The translations under genes were made by a program, and so were the position numbers. The notes under the pieces were generated by a model that saw nothing but the letters and a program-made list of their open reading frames with translations, was not told the DNA's origin and did no database searches. Positions 10,930-22,547 of a stretch of DNA of 64,000 nt are shown here, one piece after another; the first letter of the stretch is position 1, and the number at the start of each line of letters is the position of its first letter. The stretch is from Cryptomeria japonica (lineage: Eukaryota; Streptophyta; Pinopsida; Cupressales; Cupressaceae), in assembly GCF_030272615.1 (NCBI RefSeq), contig NC_081415.1:234020803-234084802 (forward strand), in the 5' to 3' direction.

Positions 10930-12454
10930 TGATAACTCAATGAAGAACGAATAGTACCAAACTGATACTGAGAGGGGGAGGTGAATTAGTATAGACAAAA
11001 ACCTCAATCTTAAACTAGTTTGACAATAGACACTCCAAATGACTGGTAAACAATGATACCGGTTTGAAACAGAGTGCAACCGGTAAAGCTAAGAGTGACT
11101 GAGACAAGCATTAACCTGTTAATCACTTAGCTTTCTAGTCAACTAAAAACTACACTACCATTTTACCCTTATGCATGAACAGGTAATCTATCATCAAAAC
11201 ATAATAACAGCTAGTTCAAAATGTTTTATTGACAGGCATAAAACGCAGAACCATCACATGCTTGACAGACAATAACAAAGCATCACACATGACACACATA
11301 TTTTTCATGTCGAAACCCAACAGGGAAAAACCACGGTGGGGATGAATACCCACAAGCTATTTTTGAACTCTTTAGAAGTCCGCTCTGTTAGGAGCCTTGT
11401 TCGGTTAGAGACATTACAATAGGTTCTACTAGGAACCGAGCCTGTTAGGGATCACCCGGTTAAGGGATGGCTAGAATACCCGGTTAAGGGTTAAACCTTG
11501 TTAAAGGTTACCTTGTTAGAGGATTTCAAGAAATCAATAGCTAAATGATTTCACTAACTCAATAGCTTCGATTTACCCTATTAAAGGATTTACAACAAGC
11601 CGGTTAAAGCTACCCTGTTAAGAGATTTCACAATTGTTGAAGTGGTTAAAGATCAACAGGTATAGCAATGATCTGATGATAGCACTCAATGCCAATGAAG
11701 ATCCACTTAAGCTCCTCTTCACCTTCTGCACTTACACTCTGCAGGTATCACTTCTCTCCTTTGGTCTAGCAAGAATCACGTATCCTTTCTCTTGGATACA
11801 CACACAACTTTTGCCAATAACTTTAGAAAGAAACACAACATCGACCTTATAGGAAACAAACAGGTCGGAAGCATAAACCCTAAACCTGTTAGGTTAAGAA
11901 ATTCAAATGGTTCAATCCTCACCGTTGAGCATACTGCATTAAATGCAACAGTTCTTGATCCAATCTCAAGACTTTCTCCATCGTCCATTTTCCACCGATT
12001 TCATGGCGGCTGATAACCCATCACGCATTGTCACCATTTACAAACTTTGCACATTCCTGAGGTATATATGGATAGTCTTCTTCATGCAAGATCCTTCACA
12101 CGCACAAGGCTTACATGGCAACATGATCTGTTCTTTGTTACCATGCTAACTCATCACACAAAGATCACCGATTGAGTCACACAGGCTTGAGGCACTTCAA
12201 CCGGAAACCCTGACACTACCAACCGGTAGTCACACAAGGGTTCCATGTATCGGTTCCCATAACAACATGCCGGTTCACCTTGACATGTCGGTTCACCATG
12301 AACAAATATATCGCTTCACTTTGGCATATATACCGGTTCTCACATATGTCGGTTCCCTTTTCTCACATATGCCGGTTCACTTCATATCACATATTAACAT
12401 CAATGACAACATACAATATCATTATGTCCTCATACCGGTTCACATAATGCCAAC
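10930..12454 (-). repeat. B 3' LTR
   Basis: A 1,525-bp LTR matching 16760-18252. The part nearest the coding region (12200-12440) has a cluster of CCGGTTCAC-type words. The block at about 11310-11345 is the conserved LTR segment with GGGAAAAACCACGGTGGGG. Confidence 0.9.
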
Positions 12455-12466
12455 AATCTCCCCCTT
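12455..12466 (-). promoter_or_regulatory. B polypurine tract
   Basis: On the minus strand AAAGGGGGAGAT directly abuts the 3' LTR start. Confidence 0.75.
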
Positions 12467-12700
12467 TGGCATTGATTGCAGTATACAAAGATATCTCTCC
12501 GCTTCACATCTTCTCCCCCAATTTCTGCAGATATCTTCTCCACTTCACATCTTCTCCCTCTTTGACAACAATGCCAAAGTGGAGGCACAAGCTTCCTTGG
12601 TCCATTATGCTACTCCCCATGAGGTATAGTATCCTTCAACACATCAATCAACAAAAAAAAATTGACTATGCAATACCTGACTGATGTGGAACAAATACTT

Positions 12701-14175
12701 TTAGATCACCTCTTGAAGGGGAAGTACCCCCAATTCACCTCTTAAATACACAAATGTAGCCTTTGGGAGAGGCTTGGTGAATATGTCTGCTAACTGCTCC
12801 TTACTGGAAACATGTTCCAGTGCAATCTATTTGAAATATTGATAGCACTTGTGTTATCACAGAATATACTTACCGGTTCAGATACAGGAACTTTGAAGCC
12901 ATTTAATAAATGCTTCATCCAAATTGTCTGAGTGCAGTTCATGAAAGCTGCAACATACTCCACTTCCACTATAGACTGAGAGATACAACTCTGCTTCTTA
13001 CTCATCCATGAGACCAGTCTACCACCGAGAAAGAATGCACCACCGGTTGTGCTCTTCCGATCATCCACATTACCTGCCCAATTAACATCTGTGAATACTT
13101 TCAGGTTGAAATCATTGTTGTATGGGTACCACAATCCATAGTCAACAGTTCCCTTCAGATACCTAAGAATCCTCTTGATTGCAACCAAGTGGAATTCTCT
13201 TGGACTTTTCTGGAACCTTGCAGTAATGCCAACTGCATGTGCAATATCCAGTCTGCTATGCACTACATAATGCAACTTACCAATCATTGATCGCTATTCC
13301 TTCTCATCAACCAATGCTTAATCATACTCTTTTGATAATTTGCATCCGGTCACCATTGGTGTACCAACCAGTTTTCTATCTTTCATGCCATAGGTCTTGA
13401 ACACCTCTTTGACATATTTGGACTGAGTGATAAAGATTCCATCTTTCATCTGCTGGATCTGCAGTCCAATGAAGAGCTTAATCTCACCTATGAGTGACAT
13501 CTCAAACTCTTTCTTCATCTCATTAGAAAACTCATGACTCATCTTGTCATCTCCACCAAAGATAATATCATCAACAAAAACCTCACAGATCAGGATCTGA
13601 TCTCCTTCAGACTTCAAGTAGATATTTCTATCTTCACTTGTTCTCTCAAATCCAATCTTCACAAGATGGGAATTCAAATGTTCATACCAAGCTCTAGGTG
13701 CCTACTTTAGACCATATAAGGCTTTATGTAGCCTACACACCATATCACTATCTTCAGATAGGGAGAACCCATCTCGTTGCTCTATATACACCTCCTCTTC
13801 AAGTACACCATTTAGGAATGCAGATTTTACATCCATTTGATATACCTTGAAACCTTTAAAAGCTACATATGCAAGAAGAATACAAACTCCTTCCAATCTG
13901 ACCACAGGAGCAAAGGTTTCTCCATAGTCTTCTCCTTCTTCTTGGGCATATCCTTTGCACACCAATCTGGCTTTGTTTCTAATCACTGTTCCATCCTCAT
14001 TCAGCTTGTTTCTAAAAACCCATTTGGTACCAATGACATTTTTATGCTCCGGTCTGGGTACCAAGGACCATGTACCATTTTTCTCTATCTGGTCAAGTTC
14101 CTCTTCCATTGCCTTGATCCAGTCTTCATCTTTATGTGCCTCTTTGAATGATTTAGGCTCAAGTTCAGAGATCAT
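12701..14175 (-). pseudogene. B pol: reverse transcriptase and RNase H
   Basis: This copies retrotransposon RNA into DNA in the cytoplasmic particle. The RVT_2-type domain begins near 14175 ([18 protein letters not shown]). It shows [12 protein letters not shown], then [10 protein letters not shown] near 13830 (catalytic Asp motif) and FVDD near 13570 (the YVDD-type active site). RNase H follows with FTDVNWAGN near 13100 and CDNTSAINIS near 12860. Stops or frameshifts separate the blocks at about 13700 and 13317-13288. Relative to C and K about 110 bp are missing near 12830, removing part of the C-terminal RNase H. The family stop codon lies at 12701-12703. Confidence 0.85.
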
Positions 14176-14235
14176 ACATGAGTTTTCTCTGATCTTCCTT
14201 CTTGTAAGGATTCCTACATCCTTATCTCCTATGAT

Positions 14236-15726
14236 CTACTTAGGATCATGATTCAGTTTGACATACCAAGGAATAGTCTTGACTAATTCTTCTTGCTTTT
14301 CCTCTTCATCCTCGTCTTCATCAGCATCAACATTCACCATTTCAGGAACACTGTTACTGGTACTTGGTTGACTGACAACCGGTTCCCAGAAGGTTGCAAC
14401 CGGTTCATTTACAGCTTGCTCACTGCCGGTTTCCTCCGGTTTCTCAAAGGTTTCATCAACTCTCACATTGATGCTTTCCATGATTCTCTGAGTCCTATTG
14501 TTGAAACACTTGAGAGCTTTGCTCTTGGTGGAATATCCTTGGAATATTCCCTCATCACATTTCGCATCAAATTTTCTCTGGTGTTCACTCCTCTTGATGT
14601 AACATTTGCTACCAAACACTCTAAAGTAGCTAACCATAGGTGTTTTACTGGTCCAATACTCATAGGAATTTTTATCCTTACCTTTCTTGATGAGTACCCG
14701 GTTCATTGTGTAGACTGCAGTGCTCACCGCTTCTCTCCAAAAGGTGTGAGCTAACTTTCCTTGAATCAACATGGTTCTAGCTACTTCAACCATAGTCCGG
14801 TTATTCCTCTCTGCTAGGCCATTCTACTCTGGAGTCCAGGGGGCAGACAGTTGCCTCTTGATGCCAAATTCTTCTCAATACTTATTGAACTCACCAGAGG
14901 TGAATTCCCCTCCTTGATTAGTTCTTAGGCACTTGATCCTTTTACCGTTTTCCTTCTCCATTAATGCTCTGAAAGCTTTGAACTTTACAAAAGCTTCAGA
15001 CTTGTCTTTCAAGAATGTGACCCACATCATTCTTGAGCAGTCATAAGTGAGAATGATGAAGTACCTATCACCTTGCACACTTCTAGTTTTCATAGGACCA
15101 CACAAATTAGTATGCACAAGATCAAGCAAGTTGTAAGTAGTGAAAGATTTACCTTTAAAGGTTGAGGAAGACATTTTCCCCAATTGACACTCTCTGGACA
15201 AAGGATTTTCCCGTTTTCTCAGCACCGCCAATCCTCTAACTGCCTTGTTCTTACTGGCCTTCACAATATTATTAAATTTTATATGGCAGAGTCTCCTATG
15301 CCATATCCAGCTATCATCAAACTTAGCCATAAGACAGGTACTGATATTAGCATTCAATTGAAACAGGTTACCTTTGGTCTGCATACCGGTAGCCACAATT
15401 TCACCATTCTTGAATTCCAGAGAGAGACCACTGTCATTCAACTGGGCAACACTAAGAAGTTTGTGTCTGAGACCGTCAACCCAATACACATTGTCAGCAC
15501 TACTCTTTCCATTCAAAGAGATGGACCCTTTTCCTTTAACCATACATGGTGCATCATTGCCAAAACGAACCACACCACAATCATATTCTTCCAAAGATAG
15601 AAACTTGCTCCGGTCACCAATCATATGGTGAGAACAACCACTGTCAATAATCCACTCATTGGAATTATCAAAGTAGGAGACAAGAGCCTTCTTGTTTGAC
15701 ACATCTTCCTTTACAACAACAAACAC
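14236..15726 (-). pseudogene. B pol: protease and integrase
   Basis: The aspartic protease motif is IIDSGCSHHM, with the catalytic Asp codon near 15645. The pre-integrase zinc region has HRRLCH and SRECQLGK; the first Cys of CREC is Ser here. The integrase core reads VHTNLCGP and RTNQGGEF where C has VHTD and RTDQ, so two of the three DDE residues are Asn. The third (Glu of AERNNRT) is present. Stops fall near 14875 and between TPE and NGLAE. The integrase C-terminus (14793-14236) has the usual YFRVFGSKCYI segment and an acidic tail. This copy could not have integrated DNA even if translated. Confidence 0.87.
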
Positions 15727-15798
15727 AATGTCTTCATTCTCTTCATCTTCTGATTCCTCATCTGTGACACCTTCATCAACTACAAGAAAATAGTTTCT

Positions 15799-16688
15799 TC
15801 AGTTTCCTCCTTTTAATTTCTTGAACCTTTCTGGTTTATCCTTGTTGTCACTATTAGGATAGTTCATAGCAATATGTCTTATCCAGTTACAAGAAAAACA
15901 TTTCAAAGGGAGCTTACCTATGTATTTACCAGTTCCTTTTGGAAATTTCCTGGCAAGAAGAGCTTCAAATTCCATCAGAAACTCTTCATCATCCATCACT
16001 CTACTCTATCTTGTTTCATCACTGGTGCTTTCTTCTTTTCCTTTCCTGAATGGTACCATAGAGGCTTTAAAAGCTAATTCAGCCTTTTGAATACTGCCAT
16101 CAAAACTATTTAGCTCATAGGCTGTCAGCTTAGCAATGATGGAGTCTAGGGATACCTTAGTCTTGTCTATTGATCTGAGCTCCTGAATCACAGCAACCCT
16201 TATTGCATAGACCGGCAATAGGGATCTCAAGACTTTGCTTACCACAGTGGGATCTTCCAATTTACCACCTGCACTCTTGATATCTCCAACAACAGTTTTG
16301 ATTCTTATTCCATACTGTTGAATGGTTTCACCTTCAACCATCTGCATGTCTTCAAACTTACCTCTAAGGATTTCTTCCTTAGCCTGTTTTACATGCTCAT
16401 CACCTCCATAGATATTTTCATGAGTATCCCATACCTCTTTGGATTTACCTTATCTTGGACATCAATAAACTCAATGTTAGATAAACTACTAATTAGGGCT
16501 TCCATGACTTGCCCATTCTCCTGCATCTCTCTCTTTTGGTCATCGGTGAGAGTACCGGTAGGGGAAACATAGGGATTCTCAACATAGCTCTAGTGTTGAG
16601 CACCCATGCTTCTGATGTATATCTTCATTCTATCTTTCCATATACTAAAATTTTCCTTATTAAACTTTGCACCTTCCCTCTTCATCAT
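15799..16688 (-). pseudogene. B gag with zinc knuckle
   Basis: This is the capsid precursor. The start MMKREG at 16688 lies just after the primer site. A UBN2-type gag domain follows. TGG has become TAG at 16590-16592 (C has Trp there), and a lost G near 16440 shifts the frame. The domain is open again at 16347-16006 (GETIQQYGIRIKTVVGDIKS). The knuckle at about 15910 is CFSCNWIRHIAMNY, with the last Cys changed to Tyr and Gly to Arg, so zinc binding is probably lost. Confidence 0.85.
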
Positions 16689-16745
16689 TACAACAGGATC
16701 TTTCCCTCAAGTGGTTAAGCTTACAACATAGAGGACATGGAGGAT

Positions 16746-16757
16746 GTTCTAATACCA
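16746..16757 (-). promoter_or_regulatory. B primer-binding site (degenerate)
   Basis: On the minus strand TGGTATTAGAAC lies 2 bp after the 5' LTR. It differs from the canonical TGGTATCAGAGC at two positions. Confidence 0.7.
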
Positions 16758-16759
16758 AT

Positions 16760-18252
16760 TGATAACTCAATGATGAATGAATAGTACCAAACTGGTACTG
16801 GGAGGGGGGTTGAATCAGTATAGACAAAAAACTCAATCTTAAACCGGTTTGACAACAGACACTCCAAATGACTGGTAAACAGTGATACTAGTTTGAAAAA
16901 GAGTACAACCGGTAAAGCTAAGAGTGACTGAGACAAGCATTAACTGGTTAATCACTTAGCTTTCCACTCACTCAAAACTACACTACCATTTTACCCTTAT
17001 GCATGAATAGGTAATCTATCATCAAAACATAATAACAGCGAGTTCAACATGTTTCATTGACAGGCATAAAACATAGAACCATCACATGCTTGACAGACAA
17101 TAACAAAGCATCACACATGACACACATATTTTTCACGTGGAAACCCAACTGGGAAAAACCACGGTGGGGATGAATACCCACAAGCTATTTTTGAACTCTT
17201 TAGAAGTCCGCTCTATTAGGAGCCTTGTCAGGTTAGAGACATTACAATAGGTTCTACTAGGAACCAATCCTTATAGGGATCACCCAGTTAAGGGATGGCT
17301 AGAATACCAGGTTGTTAGAGGATTTCAAGAACTCAATAGGTAAAGGATTTCACTAACTCAATAGCTTTGAGTTACCCTGTTAAAGGATTTATAGCAAGCC
17401 GGTTAAAGCTACCCTGTTAAGGGATTTCACAACTATTGAAGTGGTTAAAGATCAATAGGTATAACAATGATCTGATGATAGCACTCAATGCCAATGCAGA
17501 TCCGCTTAAGCTCCTCTTCACCTTCTGCACTTACACTCTGCAGGTATCACTTGTCTCCTCTGGTTTGGCAAGAATCACGTATCTTTTCTCTTGGATACAC
17601 ACACAACTTTTGCCAACAACTTTAGAAAGAAACACAACATCGACCTTATAGGAAACAGACAGGTCGGAAGCATAAACCTAAACCTATTAGGTTAAGCAAT
17701 TCAAACGGTTCAATCCTGACCGTTGAGCATATTGCATTAAATGCAACAGTTCTTGATCCAATCTCAAGACTTTCTCCATCGTCCATTTTCCACCAATTTC
17801 ATGGCGACTGATAACCCATCACGTGTTATCACCATTTACAAACTTCACACATTCCCCAGGTAGATAGGGATAGTCTTCTTCATGCAAGATCCTTCACGTG
17901 CACAAGGCTTACGTGGCAACATGATCTGTTCTTCGTTACCATGCTAACTCATCACACAAGATCACCGATTGAGTCACACAGGCTTGAGGCACTTCAACCA
18001 GAAACCCTGACACTACCAACCGGTAGTCACACAAGGGTTCCATGTACCGGTTCCCATAACAACATGCCGGTTCACCTTGACATGCCGGTTCACCATGAAC
18101 AAATATACCGCTTCACTTTGGCATATATACTAGTTCTCACATATGTTGGTTCCCTTTTCTCACATATGCCGGTTCACTTCATATCACATATGGACATCAA
18201 TGACAACATACAGTATCATTATGTCCTCATACCGGTTCACATAATGCCAACA
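16760..18252 (-). repeat. B 5' LTR
   Basis: A 1,493-bp LTR matching 10930-12454. It ends in CCAACA followed by the right TSD AGAAG at 18253-18257. Confidence 0.9.
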
Positions 18253-18257
18253 AGAAG

Positions 18258-20759
18258 GGGTTCATGTTGCATGGGTATTGACATCTTGATCACAAAGAGA
18301 TACACTAGTTATTTGGAGTAAGGAATGGAGTGTTGATGTTGTTTCATGGTTTTAGCCAATGGTTACATGAAATCACTAGAAGATAAGATACTAAACTCTT
18401 TGTGAGTTGTGGAGATGATATGTTTCATATAGTTTAAGCTCCTGGACAAATTTTCTTCCTATTGGGTTGTAGTGAACTTTTGTTTTCATTTGTTGGGTTT
18501 TGTAGATCTATGATATTTCCAGTGTTTAGATGACATGTATAATTTGAATGTTTGGATGTTTAAGCGGATTTAAAATTTACAGAGATGATTTCACAAGTTT
18601 TACATGTTAACTAAAATCTATGGAATATAGATATGTGGTATGACTGGATTGAGGGTGTTTTGGATGGAGACCGTTACAGGTTTGCATGGTTGCTTGGAGA
18701 GTTCCTTATTGATATATGATTATCTATGGGTTTGTTTGGAAAATTAGATCAAGTGTTGATTCTGGTGTTTGAATCTTGTAAATCCACTAGTTATGCCTGA
18801 TTATATTTGTTATTCATGATATCGATGAGGTTGAATCTTTTAGTTATTTAAGATTGGAGCATTGAATATGTATTTCTTCTTTTAGATGTTGCATATGTGC
18901 TAATCTTATAAATTTTCTGATGAGGATTCAGTTTGGTAGGCCTTGTTGTTTATTACCATTATTACATTGGAATTTTGATTGTAGTGAGAAATGGATTTTG
19001 TGGGAGTGCTTGCTATAGTTGTTCATTTAAGTTTTAGCAAAAGATTATGGTGCATGATAAGCTCTGTCCACTTTCACTAGGGTTTTGATAGTGATGTTTT
19101 CATAATGTCATGAAATACTCAATATCACTTTTAGTGAGAGCTTTATACAATAAGATAATGTGTTCTATCTTATTTGTTTCAAGATTTTGGTCCTAAGATG
19201 TTGTGGTTGCAGTATATTGTGATCCATGGATAATCTTTAGTTATAAGACATGATCTTTTGCAATGGGTGTTGGTGTCATGTGGAGCTCTTAGTTGATTTA
19301 GAGATCGTGGTTTGACTCTTCCTTTTGGGAGCTCTTAGTTGATTTCTTCGATCGTATTGGAGCCACGCATGATCTTTAGTTAGGAGATGGTTGTCACGAT
19401 GCTTGGAGAGCTTGGTTACATAGTTCAATAGGAGATTTTGTTATAATCTGGATTCATCATTTGATGATGGATGGTTATCTTCATGTGGTTTTTATATGAT
19501 GACATCTTTTTACCATGGAGGACACTTGAGTCTTTGGTGAGCTATTGTTGGTTCTCTTTGGTTTTGAGTATTAATCATTTGATTGGAGCTTCATGATTTT
19601 GCAATTGCATTTGTAGTTAGCATGGATTGATTGGTGTATTCTCATGAAGACTAGAGAGGCTTAGGTGAGGCTATGAGATATCATATTTTTTAAGATTGTC
19701 TATTGAAATGGTTACTCTTTGATGAGGATTTTAGTAGATAGGTTGAGGATCCTACACTTGGTTATGGATGTGAATGTATTATGGAGTTAAATAGAAGATT
19801 GTCATTTATTGTAAGATTTGATTGCTCGGTGTTCTGAGAAAATGATAATCTTCTTTTCCACTCTTGGTCTACTCAACAGGTGAATGATTTGAGAGGTATT
19901 GCTCGACTAGTTATTAGATGCATTCTATATTTTATATCTTATCTTCTCATGAGAACTAGTCTTAAATATAGAAGTTATGAGGACTTGTTGAGAAAAATAT
20001 GCATGATTTTATGGATTTTTTATGTTTTCCTTGTTTTTGGTCTTAATATATGGATATAATTTTGAGGACTTAATTAGAGAGGTAAAGGAAATGGTTTGTG
20101 CCTTCGGGCATATTCCAGTTATTATGGGAATGGATAGTTTGCTTGATCTACCTTCGATATGAGAGGTTTACACCTATTTCTACCATGTTTCATTTGATTT
20201 GAATGTTAGATGTTGATATCCTTTCTATTTTGGAATGGTGAAGGAGAAATTACATTACACAACTTGGTACATGTTAGTATGAAACAAGGATATGATTTGA
20301 TTTGCAGGTTCTCTCTTTGGTCTTGTTTTTCTTTTTGGATATTTGTATTCAGATGATTGAGTGTGAATAACTTGGGAGAGATATAGAGACTAAAGAGAGG
20401 TATTGTATCATATTTGGTTACAAGATTTGTAAATCAGTGCATGTTTCTTTGACAAGTTATGTAATATAGGATTTAGCAACATCTTTAATGTGAAGTACTA
20501 TAGATATCTTAGTTTGTTGATTACTGATGTGATGATGAGTTTGCATGTTTCATTTGATTTGGATCTACGAGTTATGTAGGTTATGGATTAGCTACATATT
20601 TTCTTGAAATGGGATGACTTGGATGTGAATTGTTTATATCCATAACATTGTTTCAATGGTGATGCATAATTTGTTAGTTGGCTTTGTCTGTGGTCATTTG
20701 TGCATTGGTATGTTGCTTTAAGATATGAGGTTGGATATATAGACTTTATTGCATATTTC
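18258..20759 (+). other. D internal segment 3 (2.5 kb, non-coding)
   Basis: The longest uninterrupted piece of D. I see no retrotransposon domain in either strand; the only open frames are short. It is AT-rich, with recurrent words such as GGTTTTG, TTGATTT and GGAGCTCTTAGTTGATTT (twice near 19290-19340). It is interpreted as the non-coding interior of a LARD-type element. Positions 20755-20759 (ATTTC) are the left TSD of C. Confidence 0.65.
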
Positions 20760-22303
20760 TGATAACTCAATGATGAACAATGAGTACCAAACCGGTACTG
20801 AGAGGGGGGGTGAATCAGTATAGGCACAAATTTTTTTCCTGAACCAGTTTGATTGCAAACTAGAAGCTACTGGAAATCCCTAACACCGGTCCAAACTAGA
20901 TTATTACCAGTTTAACACAGTGCAACTATGAAAGACATGAACCGGCCAATATTCTTAACATTTCATACAACCTACTCCCTCATTTCCACTTTGTCCTTAT
21001 GCATAAATAGATAATCTATCATCAAAGATATAATAATTTGCTAGATCAACATGATTCACCACTTGATAGAAAACAACAAAGCATCACATGAAAATTACAT
21101 CACACATGACACACATATTTTTCACGTGGAAACCCAACTGGGAAAAACCACAGTGGGGATGAATACCCACAAGCTATTTTGAACTCTTTAGAAGTTCACT
21201 CTGTTAGAAGCCTAGTTCGGTTAAGGACAGTTACAATAGGTTCTATTAGGAACCAATCCTGTTATGGATCACCCGGTTAAGGGATGGCTAGAGTACCCCG
21301 TTAAGGGTTAAACCTTGTTAGAGGTTACCTTGTTAAAGGATTTTATGAACTCAATGGCTTTGAGTCACCCTGTTAAAGGATTTACAACAAGCTGGTTAAA
21401 GCTACCCTGTTAAGGGATTTTCCAACTATTGAAGTGGTTAGAGATCAACAGGTATTACAATGATCTAATAGTAGCACTCAATGCCAATGCAAATCCACTT
21501 TGGTTACTTTCTTATGCACACACCCTATGCAGACATCACTTCTACTAACTGGTTTGGAAAGAATCACGTATCTTTGCACATAGATACACACACAACATTT
21601 CCCAACCAACTCAACATTAAACACCACATTGACCTTATAGGAAATAAATAGGTCGATAGCATAAACCCTAAACCCTAAACACTTAGGTTGAGAAATTCAG
21701 TCGGTTCAATTCTAACCATTGAACACTTTGCATTTGAATACAACAGTCTTGAATAGATCTCAAGACATTCTCCATTGTTCGTTCTTTGCTGCTTCTTGGA
21801 GGTGATAACCCATCACACGTTCTCCACTATTTGCAGAGACTTCGCACATTCCTGAGGTAGATAGAATCAATCTCCTTCATGCAAGATCCTTCACGTGCAT
21901 GAGGATGACGTGGAAACATGATTTGATCTCCATTACAATGCTAACTCATCACACAATGCCATCAGTTGAAACACACAGGCTCGAAACACTTCAACCAGAA
22001 ACCCTGACACTGAGACTACCAACTGGTAGTTATGCCATATGAACCCTAGATACAAAACATTCCATATACCGGCTCTCATTCTGACATACCGGTTCCGGTT
22101 CACAACATCATACTGGTTCACTTGGACAAGCATACCACTTCACTTTTTCACATATGTCAGTTCTCTTTGTCAGTTGCTTAGCTTCAATAAGCCTGTTCAT
22201 TCTTCATCATGTTACCGATTCACTCTTCACCATATTACTGGTTCTCTTTCAACATATTGACATCAATGACAACACAATATCATCATGTCAACATATGCCA
22301 ACA
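20760..22303 (-). repeat. C 3' LTR
   Basis: A 1,544-bp LTR. It includes a short telomere-like run of CCCTAAA at 21664-21680 and the palindrome-like TTGACATCAATGACAA at 22257-22272. Confidence 0.9.
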
Positions 22304-22316
22304 ATCTCCCCCTTTG
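22304..22316 (-). promoter_or_regulatory. C polypurine tract
   Basis: On the minus strand AAAGGGGGAGAT abuts the 3' LTR and is preceded by a TTGGCATTGATGG-type motif. Confidence 0.75.
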
Positions 22317-22547
22317 GCATTGATGGTAATATACAAAGATATCTCTCTTTCTGCATCATATCTTCTCCCAAATACTGCAGATATCTTTTCACTTCACATC
22401 TTCTCCCCCTTTGACAACAATGCCAAAGTGGAGGCACAAGCTTCCCTGTTCCACTATGCTGCTCCCCCTGAGGAGTACCATCCTTCAACACATCAATCCT
22501 GAAAAGATATAGCAAAGTAAGATCTGAATGATGTGAAGCACAAACCT

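Larger units (their letters stand above)
10930..18252 (-). mobile_element. Element B: Ty1/copia retrotransposon, degenerate
   Basis: The LTRs are 10930-12454 and 16760-18252, with a perfect TSD AGAAG at 10925-10929 and 18253-18257. The minus-strand gag-pol runs 16688 to 12701. Domain order gag, zinc knuckle, protease, integrase, reverse transcriptase, RNase H identifies Ty1/copia. B, C and K are three copies of one family. B is inactive: it has several stops, a gag frameshift, an RNase H deletion and altered integrase catalytic residues. Confidence 0.92.

Noticed and set aside
14293-14754. Plus-strand open frame of 153 codons
   Set aside because: Antisense to the integrase C-terminus of B, with no support of its own. 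Similar shadows lie at 15184-15600 and 49195-49539.
21660-21682. Short run of telomere-like CCCTAAA units
   Set aside because: Only two to three units, located inside the C LTR and matched imperfectly in related LTRs, so not evidence of an interstitial telomere.
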